From a virus: a stretch of 52,664 nucleotides of DNA. The DNA lies in IMG/VR virus record IMGVR_UViG_3300031211_000007, positions 1 through 52,664 of that record. One strand, 5' to 3'. Positions 30,166-37,501 of the stretch are shown here, piece by piece. Position 1 is the first letter of the stretch. Each line of letters opens with the position of its first letter. The notes under the pieces are model-generated. The model was not told the DNA's origin and did no database searches. It saw nothing but the letters and a program-made list of their open reading frames with translations. The translations under genes and the position numbers were made by a program.

Positions 30166-30174
30166 TTATTAACA

Positions 30175-30182
30175 TATTTATA
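30175..30182 (+). promoter_or_regulatory. TATTTATA late-promoter candidate for prohead protease
   Basis: AACATATTTATAG, 16 bases before ATG 30199 and directly after a terminator. Confidence 0.55.
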
Positions 30183-30198
30183 GACAAAGCATTTAAAG

Positions 30199-32010
30199 AT
30201 GACCAATGATTATAAAATATTAAGAGGTGGAAAAACTGGTAGCGGTTTATTGATTGAAGGTGACGCTGGTTTTATTGAACCTAGTGACATTAGAAATAAA
30301 TCTTTTATTTCAGAAGTTAATAAAGCTGGTAATGGCCTTGTTATGGCTGAACCGTTAGTTCTATTTGTAATTCTACAAAAATATGGTATTGAAAACAGAA
30401 ATGGTAGGATATATCCAGAAGACATTTTAAGGAGAGAAGCGAACAGATATCAAGAGTTAATTGACCAAAGATTATCTATTGGTGAATGCGTACCAAGAGG
30501 TACTGAAATATTTACTAAAGACGGTTGGAGGGAAATTCAGGATATGGTTATTGGTGATGAGATATTCACTTTAAATACTAACACTAATGAATTAGAAGTA
30601 CAATCAGTTTCTAGAACCACAGATAAAAAATATAATGATGATATGATTCATATATACAACTCTTCATCATTAGATATGTTAGTAACCAAAAAACATAAAA
30701 TTGTTTTATGGGATAGGAATGACAAGCCATATATTTTAACAGCTGAAGAATTATATGATAAAATTAATAATGGTGATTCTAAAGTCTCACATTCATATAT
30801 TAAAAATTCAGGTGAGTGGGTTGGTGAGGATTCTAAAAAAATAAATATCCCGAATTCGAATTATGAAATAGATTCTGAATTATGGGCTAGATTTCTAGGT
30901 ATATTTATCGCTGATGGTCATTGCTCTGGAACTAGAGGGGGTAAAAATAAAAATTCGGTTACTATTACTCAGGTTAAAAAAGAATCTTCAGAAAAAATAA
31001 TAAACTTATTAAATGAGTTACCATTTGAATATTCGATTAGTGATGATAGACAATTCATAATTTATGATAAACCATTATATAATTTTCTATTTGATTTAGG
31101 AAATTCCGAAGAAAAATATATACCTAATTACGCAAAAAATTGGAATGTTAATTTATTGAATATTTTATTAGATTGGATGCTTTTAGGGGATGGTAGAAAT
31201 AGAAGTGATAAAAATGGTAAATTAATGAAAGAATATTATACTATTTCAGATAAATTATCAGAAGACGTTTTTGAAATTATGCTTAAGATTTCTAATGGCG
31301 CAACTTTTAATACCCGCATACCAGAAGATAGGTATATTACAGATACTAAAATAATTAATGAAGAGGTTGAAACTGATGGGATGTTAGAATTAGTTAAACG
31401 TAAAGTTAAAACTAAGCGATTAATAGAAGCGTCTAATTCTAAACCATTGCATATCATTTCTGAAAGACGTTCTAAGGGGATTTCACTAGATACACGTTTT
31501 ACTAAAGCAGAAAAAATACCATTTAATGATAATGTTTATTGTGTTACTGTTGATAATGGAACTTGGTTAATGAGACATAATGGTAAAATTTCTTGGACAC
31601 ACAATAGTGACCACCCAGAGTCATCTGTTATTTCAAATAGAAATGTATCACATGAAATTAAAAAAATATGGTGGGAAGGTACAACCTTAGTTGGTGAAGT
31701 CGAAATCATCATGTCACCTGGTTTTATTAACCAAGGTATAATATCTTGTGAGGGTGACCAAATAGCTAACATGTTAAGAAAGGGAATCCGTGTAGGTGTA
31801 TCTTCTAGGGGTGTTGGTTCGTTAGATAATATAAATGGTAAATTAATTGTACAAGATGATTTCGAAATCATATGTTGGGATATAGTAACTAGTCCTAGTA
31901 CGCCAGGTTCTTATATGTTCAACAATAAGTCTGACGCACAGCCATTTATGGAATCTAAAATGAAGAAAGACAATCTATTAATTGATAAATTAAACAAGTT
32001 TTTAATTTAG
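30199..32010 (+). CDS. Prohead core protease (T4 gp21 type) with an intein at its catalytic His
   Basis: Serine protease that matures the capsid by cleaving scaffold and capsid N-termini. 603 aa before splicing, about 230 after removing a 373-aa intein (T4 gp21 is 212 aa). The N-extein ends R-L-S-I-G-E96; the C-extein starts S470-D-H-P-E with catalytic His472. The Ser motif V-G-V-S-S-R-G is at 532-538, and a W-D-I-V-T-S-P-S segment follows. The intein separates I-G-E from S-D-H-P, so the precursor should be inactive until spliced. It lies between the portal block and the scaffold, as in T4. Confidence 0.93.
   Translation: MTNDYKILRGGKTGSGLLIEGDAGFIEPSDIRNKSFISEVNKAGNGLVMAEPLVLFVILQKYGIENRNGRIYPEDILRREANRYQELIDQRLSIGECVPRGTEIFTKDGWREIQDMVIGDEIFTLNTNTNELEVQSVSRTTDKKYNDDMIHIYNSSSLDMLVTKKHKIVLWDRNDKPYILTAEELYDKINNGDSKVSHSYIKNSGEWVGEDSKKINIPNSNYEIDSELWARFLGIFIADGHCSGTRGGKNKNSVTITQVKKESSEKIINLLNELPFEYSISDDRQFIIYDKPLYNFLFDLGNSEEKYIPNYAKNWNVNLLNILLDWMLLGDGRNRSDKNGKLMKEYYTISDKLSEDVFEIMLKISNGATFNTRIPEDRYITDTKIINEEVETDGMLELVKRKVKTKRLIEASNSKPLHIISERRSKGISLDTRFTKAEKIPFNDNVYCVTVDNGTWLMRHNGKISWTHNSDHPESSVISNRNVSHEIKKIWWEGTTLVGEVEIIMSPGFINQGIISCEGDQIANMLRKGIRVGVSSRGVGSLDNINGKLIVQDDFEIICWDIVTSPSTPGSYMFNNKSDAQPFMESKMKKDNLLIDKLNKFLI
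30487..31605 (+). other. Class 1 intein with LAGLIDADG endonuclease in the prohead protease
   Basis: Residues C97-N469 (373 aa). Cys1 opens C-V-P-R-G-T-E-I-F-T-K-D-G-W. Block B His is in V-T-K-K-H (H166). Block F reads V-Y-C-V-T-V-D-N-G-T-W-L, and the end is W-T-H-N followed by +1 Ser. LAGLIDADG-type motifs are F-L-G-I-F-I-A-D-G (232-240) and L-L-D-W-M-L-L-G-D-G (323-332). It is a full-length, probably mobile intein, unrelated in class to the one in the Clp gene. Confidence 0.92.
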
Positions 32011-32079
32011 ATTTTAATAGCTTAAATACTTAATAATAATTTTTTTTACTAAAATCATGTGTTTTGTAGAAATAATACA

Positions 32080-32087
32080 TATTTATT
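32080..32087 (+). promoter_or_regulatory. TATTTATT late-promoter candidate for scaffold and capsid
   Basis: TACATATTTATTAAG, 58 bases before ATG 32145. The leader contains CATGTGTTTT (32056) and AACACACAAAA (32093), partly complementary sequences around the motif that may form a leader structure. Confidence 0.4.
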
Positions 32088-32144
32088 AAGTAAACACACA
32101 AAATTTACTGTGTAATAATTTAAATTATAAAAAATTATAACCAA

Positions 32145-33776
32145 ATGAAAGACGAAAAAAACAAGTCTATTATAGAAGAAGCCTTAGCGGAATTTAATCT
32201 TATTGAAGAGAATATAAATTCGAATACCAAAGAAATACTTCGTTCGGTTGCGAAGGAAGAAATTACAGGTTCGCTAAAAGAATCCTTGAATGAGGATGAT
32301 TATGATATCGAAGATATCGAAGATATCGAAGATGTTGATGCTGACAGTGATGTTGATGCTGACACTGACAGTGATGTTGACGTTGATGAATTACCAGTTG
32401 ATGATGCCGCTGAAGAAAGTGGCTCAGAAGAACTAGAACTTGATGACATGGATATGGACTCTGAGGAAGAAGGTGAAAGCCTTGACGGAGAAGGTAGCGA
32501 AGACTACGGAATGGACATGACAGGTGCATCAGACGAAGAAGTTATCTCAGTTTACAAAAAATTAAGCGGAGATGATGAAATTGAAGTTGTATCATCAAAT
32601 GAGGTAGTAATTACAGACCCAGAATCAGGTTCACAATATAATGTGAAGATGGATAAGGGTGATAGTCTTATCGACCAAGGCGAAATGGAAGCTTCTAGTT
32701 TAGAAGCTGAAGGTTACCATAAAATGGAAGAAGAAAATTATGAAATGGAAGATGGTGACCACAAAATGCAAGAAGAAGAAGATGAGGGTGTAGTTTACGA
32801 AATTGAGTTATCAGAAGAAGAAGATGACGTAAATGAAGAAACTAAAATTGGAGCTACCGCTGGAAACAGTAATAATCCACAAGTAAGTGATGTAAATAAA
32901 GGTTCAGATGTAGCTGCTGTTAACACAGGAGATATTGACAACCAAAAAGCATCTACTGACACTGAAACTTCAGGTGATAATCTTGAAGGTGGATTTGATG
33001 AAGAAGGACAAAACGGTAGTGGTGACGCTCACGCAGAACACGTTATGGAAATGGATAGTTTCAATGGCGGTGGAAGTGATGTCGAAGGAGCCGCAGCTGG
33101 ATTAGGCGAAATAATCGATGGTCTTAAAAAACTTATGAAAATGGGTGGAGCTGTCGGTCAAAGAGCTAAAAATGCTTTAATGGGTCTATCTAAAAATTCA
33201 GAAATGGATGAGGAAGAATCAATTGAAGAGCATATTCCAAAAGCTAAAGGTGAAGCGCACAGAGCACCAGCAAAAGCTGACATTGGTCAGCCAGTTGGAG
33301 CGGGAGCTAAGAATGTTAAAGGTGTTAAAGGTGAAAGTGTTGCAGAAAAGAAATTAGCTACAGCAATTTCAAAATATAACACACTTTTAGGTGAAGCTAA
33401 AAAGATTAAGGAAGAGAACGAAATGTTCAGAAACTCTCTTAAAGATTTTAGAAAGTCAATTACTGAGACTGCCGTATTTAATACTAACTTAACTTATGCT
33501 ACTAAATTATTTTTAGAGCACTCAACTACTTCAGAAGAAAAACAAAATATCTTAAGTAGATTTGATGAAGAGGTTAGTACAATCGGAGAGTCAAAGAAAT
33601 TGTATAAATCAATAAGCTCTCAATTAGGTGAAAAAACTCCTATCACAGAGTCAATTGAAAATAAATTAGGTTCTGAGAAAAGTACAAGTCAGTCAAATCA
33701 ATTAAATGAGACGACAGCTTATGTTGACCCAGCACAAAAAAGAGTTCTTGACTTAATGAAAAGAACAAATAAATAA
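32145..33776 (+). CDS. Prohead scaffolding/core protein, 543 aa
   Basis: Internal scaffold for capsid assembly, later degraded (family role of T4 gp22-type proteins). The first 250 residues are extremely acidic, with tandem I-E-D repeats and V-D-A-D-S-D/V-D-A-D-T-D-S-D repeats (about 45-80), E-L-D-D-M-D-M-D, and Gly/Asn-rich stretches. The C-terminal third (about 400-520) is helical and probably coiled-coil. L-K-E-S, L-G-E-A and I-T-E-S fit sites for the upstream protease. Position between protease and major capsid gene matches T4 gene order 21-22-23. Confidence 0.85.
   Translation: MKDEKNKSIIEEALAEFNLIEENINSNTKEILRSVAKEEITGSLKESLNEDDYDIEDIEDIEDVDADSDVDADTDSDVDVDELPVDDAAEESGSEELELDDMDMDSEEEGESLDGEGSEDYGMDMTGASDEEVISVYKKLSGDDEIEVVSSNEVVITDPESGSQYNVKMDKGDSLIDQGEMEASSLEAEGYHKMEEENYEMEDGDHKMQEEEDEGVVYEIELSEEEDDVNEETKIGATAGNSNNPQVSDVNKGSDVAAVNTGDIDNQKASTDTETSGDNLEGGFDEEGQNGSGDAHAEHVMEMDSFNGGGSDVEGAAAGLGEIIDGLKKLMKMGGAVGQRAKNALMGLSKNSEMDEEESIEEHIPKAKGEAHRAPAKADIGQPVGAGAKNVKGVKGESVAEKKLATAISKYNTLLGEAKKIKEENEMFRNSLKDFRKSITETAVFNTNLTYATKLFLEHSTTSEEKQNILSRFDEEVSTIGESKKLYKSISSQLGEKTPITESIENKLGSEKSTSQSNQLNETTAYVDPAQKRVLDLMKRTNK
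32304..32398 (+). repeat. Short tandem repeats encoding acidic residues
   Basis: GATATCGAA units (9 bp) recur three times in a row near 32305-32331, followed by GTTGATGCTGACAGTGAT-type units. They encode I-E-D and V-D-A-D-S-D repeats in the scaffold. Such arrays can expand or contract by replication slippage. Confidence 0.7.
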
Positions 33777-33806
33777 TAAAGTAAATTAAAATTAAATAAA
33801 TAAATT

Positions 33807-35609
33807 ATGTCAAATTTTTTAACCTCAGGTAAAGTTGGTAATGTAGGTCTTAACCACATGAAAACAATTCGTGAAAACACTATCAACAAATGGAATTCTT
33901 TAGGATTCTTAGATGGTCTTAAAGGTCACGTTAAAGAGAACATCGCTCAGTTATATGAAAACGAAGCTTCTCACTTGTTAAACGAGTCTACTGACGCTGG
34001 TGGAAGTTCAGGTTCATTCGAAACTGTTGTGTTCCCTATCGTAAGAAGAGTATTCTCAAAGTTATTAGCTAATGATATTGTATCTGTACAAGCTATGAAT
34101 ATGCCAATTGGTAAATTATTCTTCTTTGTACCACAAACATCATCTAGATATGACTCTGCTAGTGGTAGCTACGGTGACCCTTACAAAGACGGTCCTGAAT
34201 TCTCTGCTCACACTTCAATGGGTTCAGATGGTTTACCAGTTGTAAAAGGTGTTGATGGATATACTCCAACAAAATACCAAGAGAAAAACCTATATGACCT
34301 TTATTACAATGATGGATTATTTGATGCATCAAAAGGTGAAATAACAATTCAAACAGGTTCTCTTAACCTAGTAACGTTAAATGAAAGCGGTAAGTTTGAA
34401 GCTGCAAGTAATTTAGCTGAACTTCCAACTGGAACTGATGGTTCTTTAAGGAATGTCATTGTTCAAGTTTCTGGATTTAGTTCAGAGAACAAAGGAAGAT
34501 TAACTGGACCAGATGGTAACCCAATGGACACTGAATCTTTCATGGCATCTTTAAAAGTTACTAACAACACGTCTCTTGATTTAGATGACCAAGATGGTAA
34601 TGTAATTTTTGGTCAAGGGGAAGAAATTCCTTTCAGATTAGTAACTCAAAAATACGGTAAAGGTATTGTTGAATATAATGATGTGTGTGATGACGCTGGT
34701 GTTATCTACTTAGAATTAGATTTAACTCACCCAGTAGAAGCTAACGGAACGTCAACATACGATGGTTATGTAGGTGTTGAATCGGATGCGGATGTAACTG
34801 GATTAACTTCTAATGACTTTGCAGTATCATGGGCAGAATATGCTCCATTAGAACTTGAAACTGAAATGGGAGAAGTATCTTTCAAATTAGACGAAGTTGT
34901 TGTTTCTGTTGAAGAAAGAAAATTGAGAGCTACATGGTCTCCAGAATTAGCGCAAGATGTTAGTGCATTCCACAACATTGATGCTGAAGCTGAATTAACT
35001 GCAATGCTTTCTGAGCAAGTTGCTGCTGAAATTGACAGGGAAATCTTAAGAGACTTAAGAAAAGCTGCTGCATGGCAACTAAGATGGGATTGGAACGGAT
35101 GGAGAAAAGCTTCATTGGCAGCCAATGCTTATACTCAAAAAGACTGGAATCAAACTTTAATTACTAAAGTTAACCAAATTTCAGCACAAATCCACAAGTC
35201 TACTCTTAGAGGTGGTGCTAACTTTATCGTAGTTTCTTCAGAGATTTCTGCTGTATTCGATGATTTAGAGTACTTCCACGTAAGTGATGCATCTCCAGAG
35301 CAAGACCAATATAACATGGGTATCGAGAAAATCGGTTCATTATCAGGTAGATATCAAGTATATAGAGACCCTTATGCACCTTCATGGTCATTGATTATGG
35401 GACACAAAGGTAAGTCTTTATTAGATACTGGTTACATTTACGCACCATACGTGCCAATGCAACTAACACCTACAATGTATAACCCATTCAACTTTGCACC
35501 AGTTAAAGGTATAATGACACGTTATGCTAAGAAAGTGGTAAACAACAGATTCTACGGAGCTGTTAGAGTTGATGGATTAACAACATTTAACCCGAACGAA
35601 TTAAGATAA
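33807..35609 (+). CDS. Major capsid protein (T4 gp23 type)
   Basis: Forms the hexamers of the head shell. 600 aa compared with 521 in T4 gp23. The C-terminal part contains L-S-E-Q-V-A-A-E-I-D-R-E-I-L-R-D-L, a conserved gp23 segment, and a Y-A-P-Y-V-P-M-Q ending region. H-L-L-N-E60-S61 fits the L/I-x-E cleavage consensus of gp21-type proteases and would remove a 60-residue charged leader, close to T4 gp23 processing after residue 65. Codon use is noticeably richer in C-ending and AAA/GAA codons than in neighbours, as expected for a highly expressed gene. A strong terminator follows. Confidence 0.95.
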   Translation: MSNFLTSGKVGNVGLNHMKTIRENTINKWNSLGFLDGLKGHVKENIAQLYENEASHLLNESTDAGGSSGSFETVVFPIVRRVFSKLLANDIVSVQAMNMPIGKLFFFVPQTSSRYDSASGSYGDPYKDGPEFSAHTSMGSDGLPVVKGVDGYTPTKYQEKNLYDLYYNDGLFDASKGEITIQTGSLNLVTLNESGKFEAASNLAELPTGTDGSLRNVIVQVSGFSSENKGRLTGPDGNPMDTESFMASLKVTNNTSLDLDDQDGNVIFGQGEEIPFRLVTQKYGKGIVEYNDVCDDAGVIYLELDLTHPVEANGTSTYDGYVGVESDADVTGLTSNDFAVSWAEYAPLELETEMGEVSFKLDEVVVSVEERKLRATWSPELAQDVSAFHNIDAEAELTAMLSEQVAAEIDREILRDLRKAAAWQLRWDWNGWRKASLAANAYTQKDWNQTLITKVNQISAQIHKSTLRGGANFIVVSSEISAVFDDLEYFHVSDASPEQDQYNMGIEKIGSLSGRYQVYRDPYAPSWSLIMGHKGKSLLDTGYIYAPYVPMQLTPTMYNPFNFAPVKGIMTRYAKKVVNNRFYGAVRVDGLTTFNPNELR

Positions 35610-35632
35610 TATCTTAAAAACGTAATGATAGT

Positions 35633-35664
35633 AAAAAGGCCTAGATTAAATCTAGGCCTTTTTT
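35633..35664. terminator. Bidirectional terminator after the capsid gene
   Basis: AAAAAGGCCTAGA (35633-35645) pairs with TCTAGGCCTTTTT (35651-35663). A/T runs flank both sides, so it can end both the capsid unit and the convergent minus-strand unit. Confidence 0.92.
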
Positions 35665-35675
35665 ATTGTCATAAA

Positions 35676-35834
35676 CTAATACCCTTTAACTACTTTTAAA
35701 ATCACCTCATCTATAGTGGCACCTATTAACCCTCTATTATTTATTAAGGTTTCATTGTCAAATCCTCTCATTAACAATTTATTCCTTATATCAGTTTCAA
35801 AACTTTTCTTTATTTTAGCATCAAACTTATCCAT
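35676..35834 (-). CDS. Hypothetical protein, 52 aa
   Basis: The ORF reads M-D-K-F-D-A-K-I-K-K from ATG 35834 to TAG at 35676. It is soluble and charged, with an I-R-N-K-L-L-M-R-G-F segment. It lies 2 bases after the upstream membrane-protein gene on the same strand and just before the bidirectional terminator, so it is the last gene of a small operon. Confidence 0.6.
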   Translation of the reverse strand: MDKFDAKIKKSFETDIRNKLLMRGFDNETLINNRGLIGATIDEVILKVVKGY

Positions 35835-35836
35835 AG

Positions 35837-35992
35837 TTAATTGTTTTTATTATTTTCGTATATTTCATATCGTATAATAAGTAGGGTGAACATTATTAGA
35901 GCAAATCTACTAGGTTCTCTAGCTCCTTCAGGTAGAATGGCTATCATTAATAAACATAACGCTGTTAATACTATAGCGTATATTAATTTCAT
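35837..35992 (-). CDS. Small two-pass membrane protein, 51 aa
   Basis: The ORF reads M-K-L-I-Y-A-I-V-L-T from ATG 35992. Two hydrophobic segments (about 3-20 and 30-41) are joined by P-E-G-A-R-E-P-S-R, and the tail is Asn/Lys-rich. It is separated by 2 bases from each neighbour in the operon. Small size and two segments fit a holin or antiholin-type protein, but this is not proven. The plus-strand ORF on the same DNA is considered a shadow. Confidence 0.6.
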   Translation of the reverse strand: MKLIYAIVLTALCLLMIAILPEGAREPSRFALIMFTLLIIRYEIYENNKNN

Positions 35993-35994
35993 AC

Positions 35995-36567
35995 TTATCT
36001 TATTAGGTGTACGAATTGTTCAAACAAATATAATTTTGGGAAAAAAGTGACTTTAATCGCATCAGATATATTAACCAGTATGATGATAATACCGATTAGT
36101 GTAAACAAGATGTCAATTATTAACGTTAAGACTTGCTCGTAGGTAAAGTCATTATCATCTGCATCATACCTTAACCAATTATCTCGACTAACGTATCTAT
36201 AATCTACATGTCTTTTATCAGATGTTGGTTTATCTTTTGATTTGACATAAAAAATGGTTTTAACACCATATCTTATAATAGTCATGAGTGATATTGCAAA
36301 TAATATCAATAACCAGTAAATAATGGCTTCAAAATATAGATATTGTTTAATGACAACAGGAGTTTCTTCAACTACAAAATCAACACCCTTTTCAGCAGAC
36401 CTCATTAATTTTTCAATGTAAGGTTTGGATATTTTAAGAATTTCACCACCGCTGGATGTAATTTCTGAGACGCTTACATCATTTGATGTATTGGTCCCTT
36501 CTGATTGATTAAATGACAGTACTGACAATGGTAATAACACCATAATTGTAATTAGTAATTTTTTCAT
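35995..36567 (-). CDS. Secreted or membrane protein with signal peptide, 190 aa
   Basis: Residues 1-19 form a signal peptide (M-K-K-L-L-I-T-I-M-V-L-L-P-L-S-V-L-S). A Ser/Thr/Glu-rich region (20-45) follows, then a membrane segment at about 80-98, a charged domain with R-Y-V-S-R-D-N-W-L-R-Y-D (about 125-140) and a second membrane segment at about 147-167. It is the first gene of the operon with the small membrane proteins. A lysis-related or envelope-interaction role would fit the topology; no family recognised. Confidence 0.65.
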   Translation of the reverse strand: MKKLLITIMVLLPLSVLSFNQSEGTNTSNDVSVSEITSSGGEILKISKPYIEKLMRSAEKGVDFVVEETPVVIKQYLYFEAIIYWLLILFAISLMTIIRYGVKTIFYVKSKDKPTSDKRHVDYRYVSRDNWLRYDADDNDFTYEQVLTLIIDILFTLIGIIIILVNISDAIKVTFFPKLYLFEQFVHLIR

Positions 36568-36569
36568 AT

Positions 36570-36803
36570 TTACTTGTTTTCTTTAATTAATATATATCTA
36601 GCAAATTTAATTTTATCACCAAATCTGTTCACTCCTTTTTCAGTAACGGTTTTAATTTCATGTCCGTCTTTCTTCAGTTCTAATATGGTAGCCGCCAACC
36701 TAGTGTTGCCTAAGTGATTAATCGCATACTATGAAGTAATCGACTTTGATGAATGATTTCTCATTGCATCTAAAACTCTTTGTTTACGTGTTACTTTGCT
36801 CAT
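36570..36803 (-). pseudogene. Winged-helix-like protein gene with an in-frame amber codon
   Basis: From ATG 36803 the frame reads M-S-K-V-T-R-K-Q-R-V-L-D-A-M-R ... S-I-T-S, meets TAG at codon 25 (36729-36731), then continues Y-A-I-N-H-L-G-N-T-R-L-A-A-T-I-L-E-L-K-K-D-G-H to TAA at 36570. The pattern I-T-S-x-x-A-I-x-x-L-G-x-T-R-L-x-A-x-I-x-x-L-K is that of a common phage helix-turn-helix protein in which the amber position is an ordinary residue. TAG is used as a normal stop elsewhere here, so general recoding is unlikely. The rest is undamaged, so the mutation looks recent or is suppressed. Confidence 0.75.
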
Positions 36804-36818
36804 ATATTTATTAGGTTA

Positions 36819-36849
36819 CAAATATAAAAATAATCTTTTAGTTACGCAA
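36819..36849 (-). promoter_or_regulatory. Host-type promoter (TTGCG, N20, TATATTTG)
   Basis: Minus-strand TTG (36847-36849) and TATATTTG (36819-36826), 20 bases apart, 15 bases before ATG 36803. It shares TTGCG with the next promoter upstream. Confidence 0.65.
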
Positions 36850-36993
36850 GTTTTTATTAATTAATTCTAGTTTTTTATTTTCCATTTTATTAATCAAATC
36901 CAAAGACTTAACAACAGGGTTGGTCTCAACCCAGAATTTAGCCCTATTTAGTTCAGTGTTTAATTCATCCAATGACATTTTCTTTATCTTCAT
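36838..36993 (-). CDS. Hypothetical protein, 51 aa
   Basis: ATG 36993 (M-K-I-K-K-M-S-L-D-E-L) lies about 21 bases after the -7 box. The in-frame upstream start at 37044 falls in the promoter and is rejected. The product is an all-alpha, Asn/Lys/Glu/Leu-rich short protein (W-V-E-T-N-P-V-V-K-S). Its stop overlaps the promoter of the next gene. It resembles a small DNA- or protein-binding helix bundle, but nothing specific. Confidence 0.6.
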   Translation of the reverse strand: MKIKKMSLDELNTELNRAKFWVETNPVVKSLDLINKMENKKLELINKNLRN

Positions 36994-37013
36994 AATTAAA
37001 TTTATTACTCTCA

Positions 37014-37044
37014 CAAAAATACATAAAAAAAAGGAGAAACGCAA
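37014..37044 (-). promoter_or_regulatory. Host-type promoter (TTGCG, N20, TATTTTTG)
   Basis: Minus-strand TTGCG (37040-37044) and TATTTTTG (37014-37021), spaced 20 bases. It drives the 51-aa gene. Confidence 0.6.
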
Positions 37045-37081
37045 GTCCCTCCCTTTTTATCTTAATTACATACTTTAATGA

Positions 37082-37501
37082 CTACTCATCATCAACCAAA
37101 TTGTCCGTATTTACATTTGACATATCTGTTGAATTCATTGCCGTTGCAAAATACATTTGCTTAGATTTAAGTCTGGTATTGTTAGCGCTTCTAGTTCCCA
37201 TTACATCGTTACTGTATTGCATGGTATTACCAGCCTTAATTCCCCAAGACTTAGCGGACTCTACAGCGTCTTTTGTTGTACCCATGAAGGTAACACCCCA
37301 GTTACTATCTTCCGCTTCACTGAACAACTCCTCAACGTCCTCAACGCTGTATTTCTTAGAGTCATTCTCGTCACCATCAGTTAAGATGTTAACAAAAACC
37401 CCGTCTTGCTTCTTACCTACCAAATCAAATGATTCACCAATGGCATCAAATAAAATGCAGAAATTAACCCTTTCTTTGGTCAACTTGACTTGTGATATCA
37501 A
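37082..37501 (-). CDS. Truncated vWA-like domain protein, 139 aa
   Basis: Contains the C-terminal half of a von Willebrand A-type fold: L-F-D-A-I-G-E-S-F, then V-N-I-L-T-D-G-D-E-N, W-G-V-T-F-M-G-T-T-K-D-A and A-K-S-W-G-I-K-A-G-N. In this phage and bacterial family the first half carries the D-x-S-x-S metal site, which is missing here. The only start is TTG 37501, inside the end of the upstream tail gene (38-base overlap in another frame). Probably a 5'-deleted gene, or expressed by frameshift from the tail gene. Confidence 0.65.
   Translation of the reverse strand: MISQVKLTKERVNFCILFDAIGESFDLVGKKQDGVFVNILTDGDENDSKKYSVEDVEELFSEAEDSNWGVTFMGTTKDAVESAKSWGIKAGNTMQYSNDVMGTRSANNTRLKSKQMYFATAMNSTDMSNVNTDNLVDDE

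Noticed and set aside
35841-36050. Plus-strand 69-codon ORF
   Set aside because: It overlaps a better minus-strand membrane-protein frame (35837-35992) that fits a tightly spaced operon; the plus frame crosses gene boundaries.
36570-36803. Genome-wide recoding of TAG to an amino acid
   Set aside because: TAG ends several genes at natural positions (prohead protease, cupin, the 54-aa gene and the 52-aa gene), so a single internal TAG does not indicate an alternative code.
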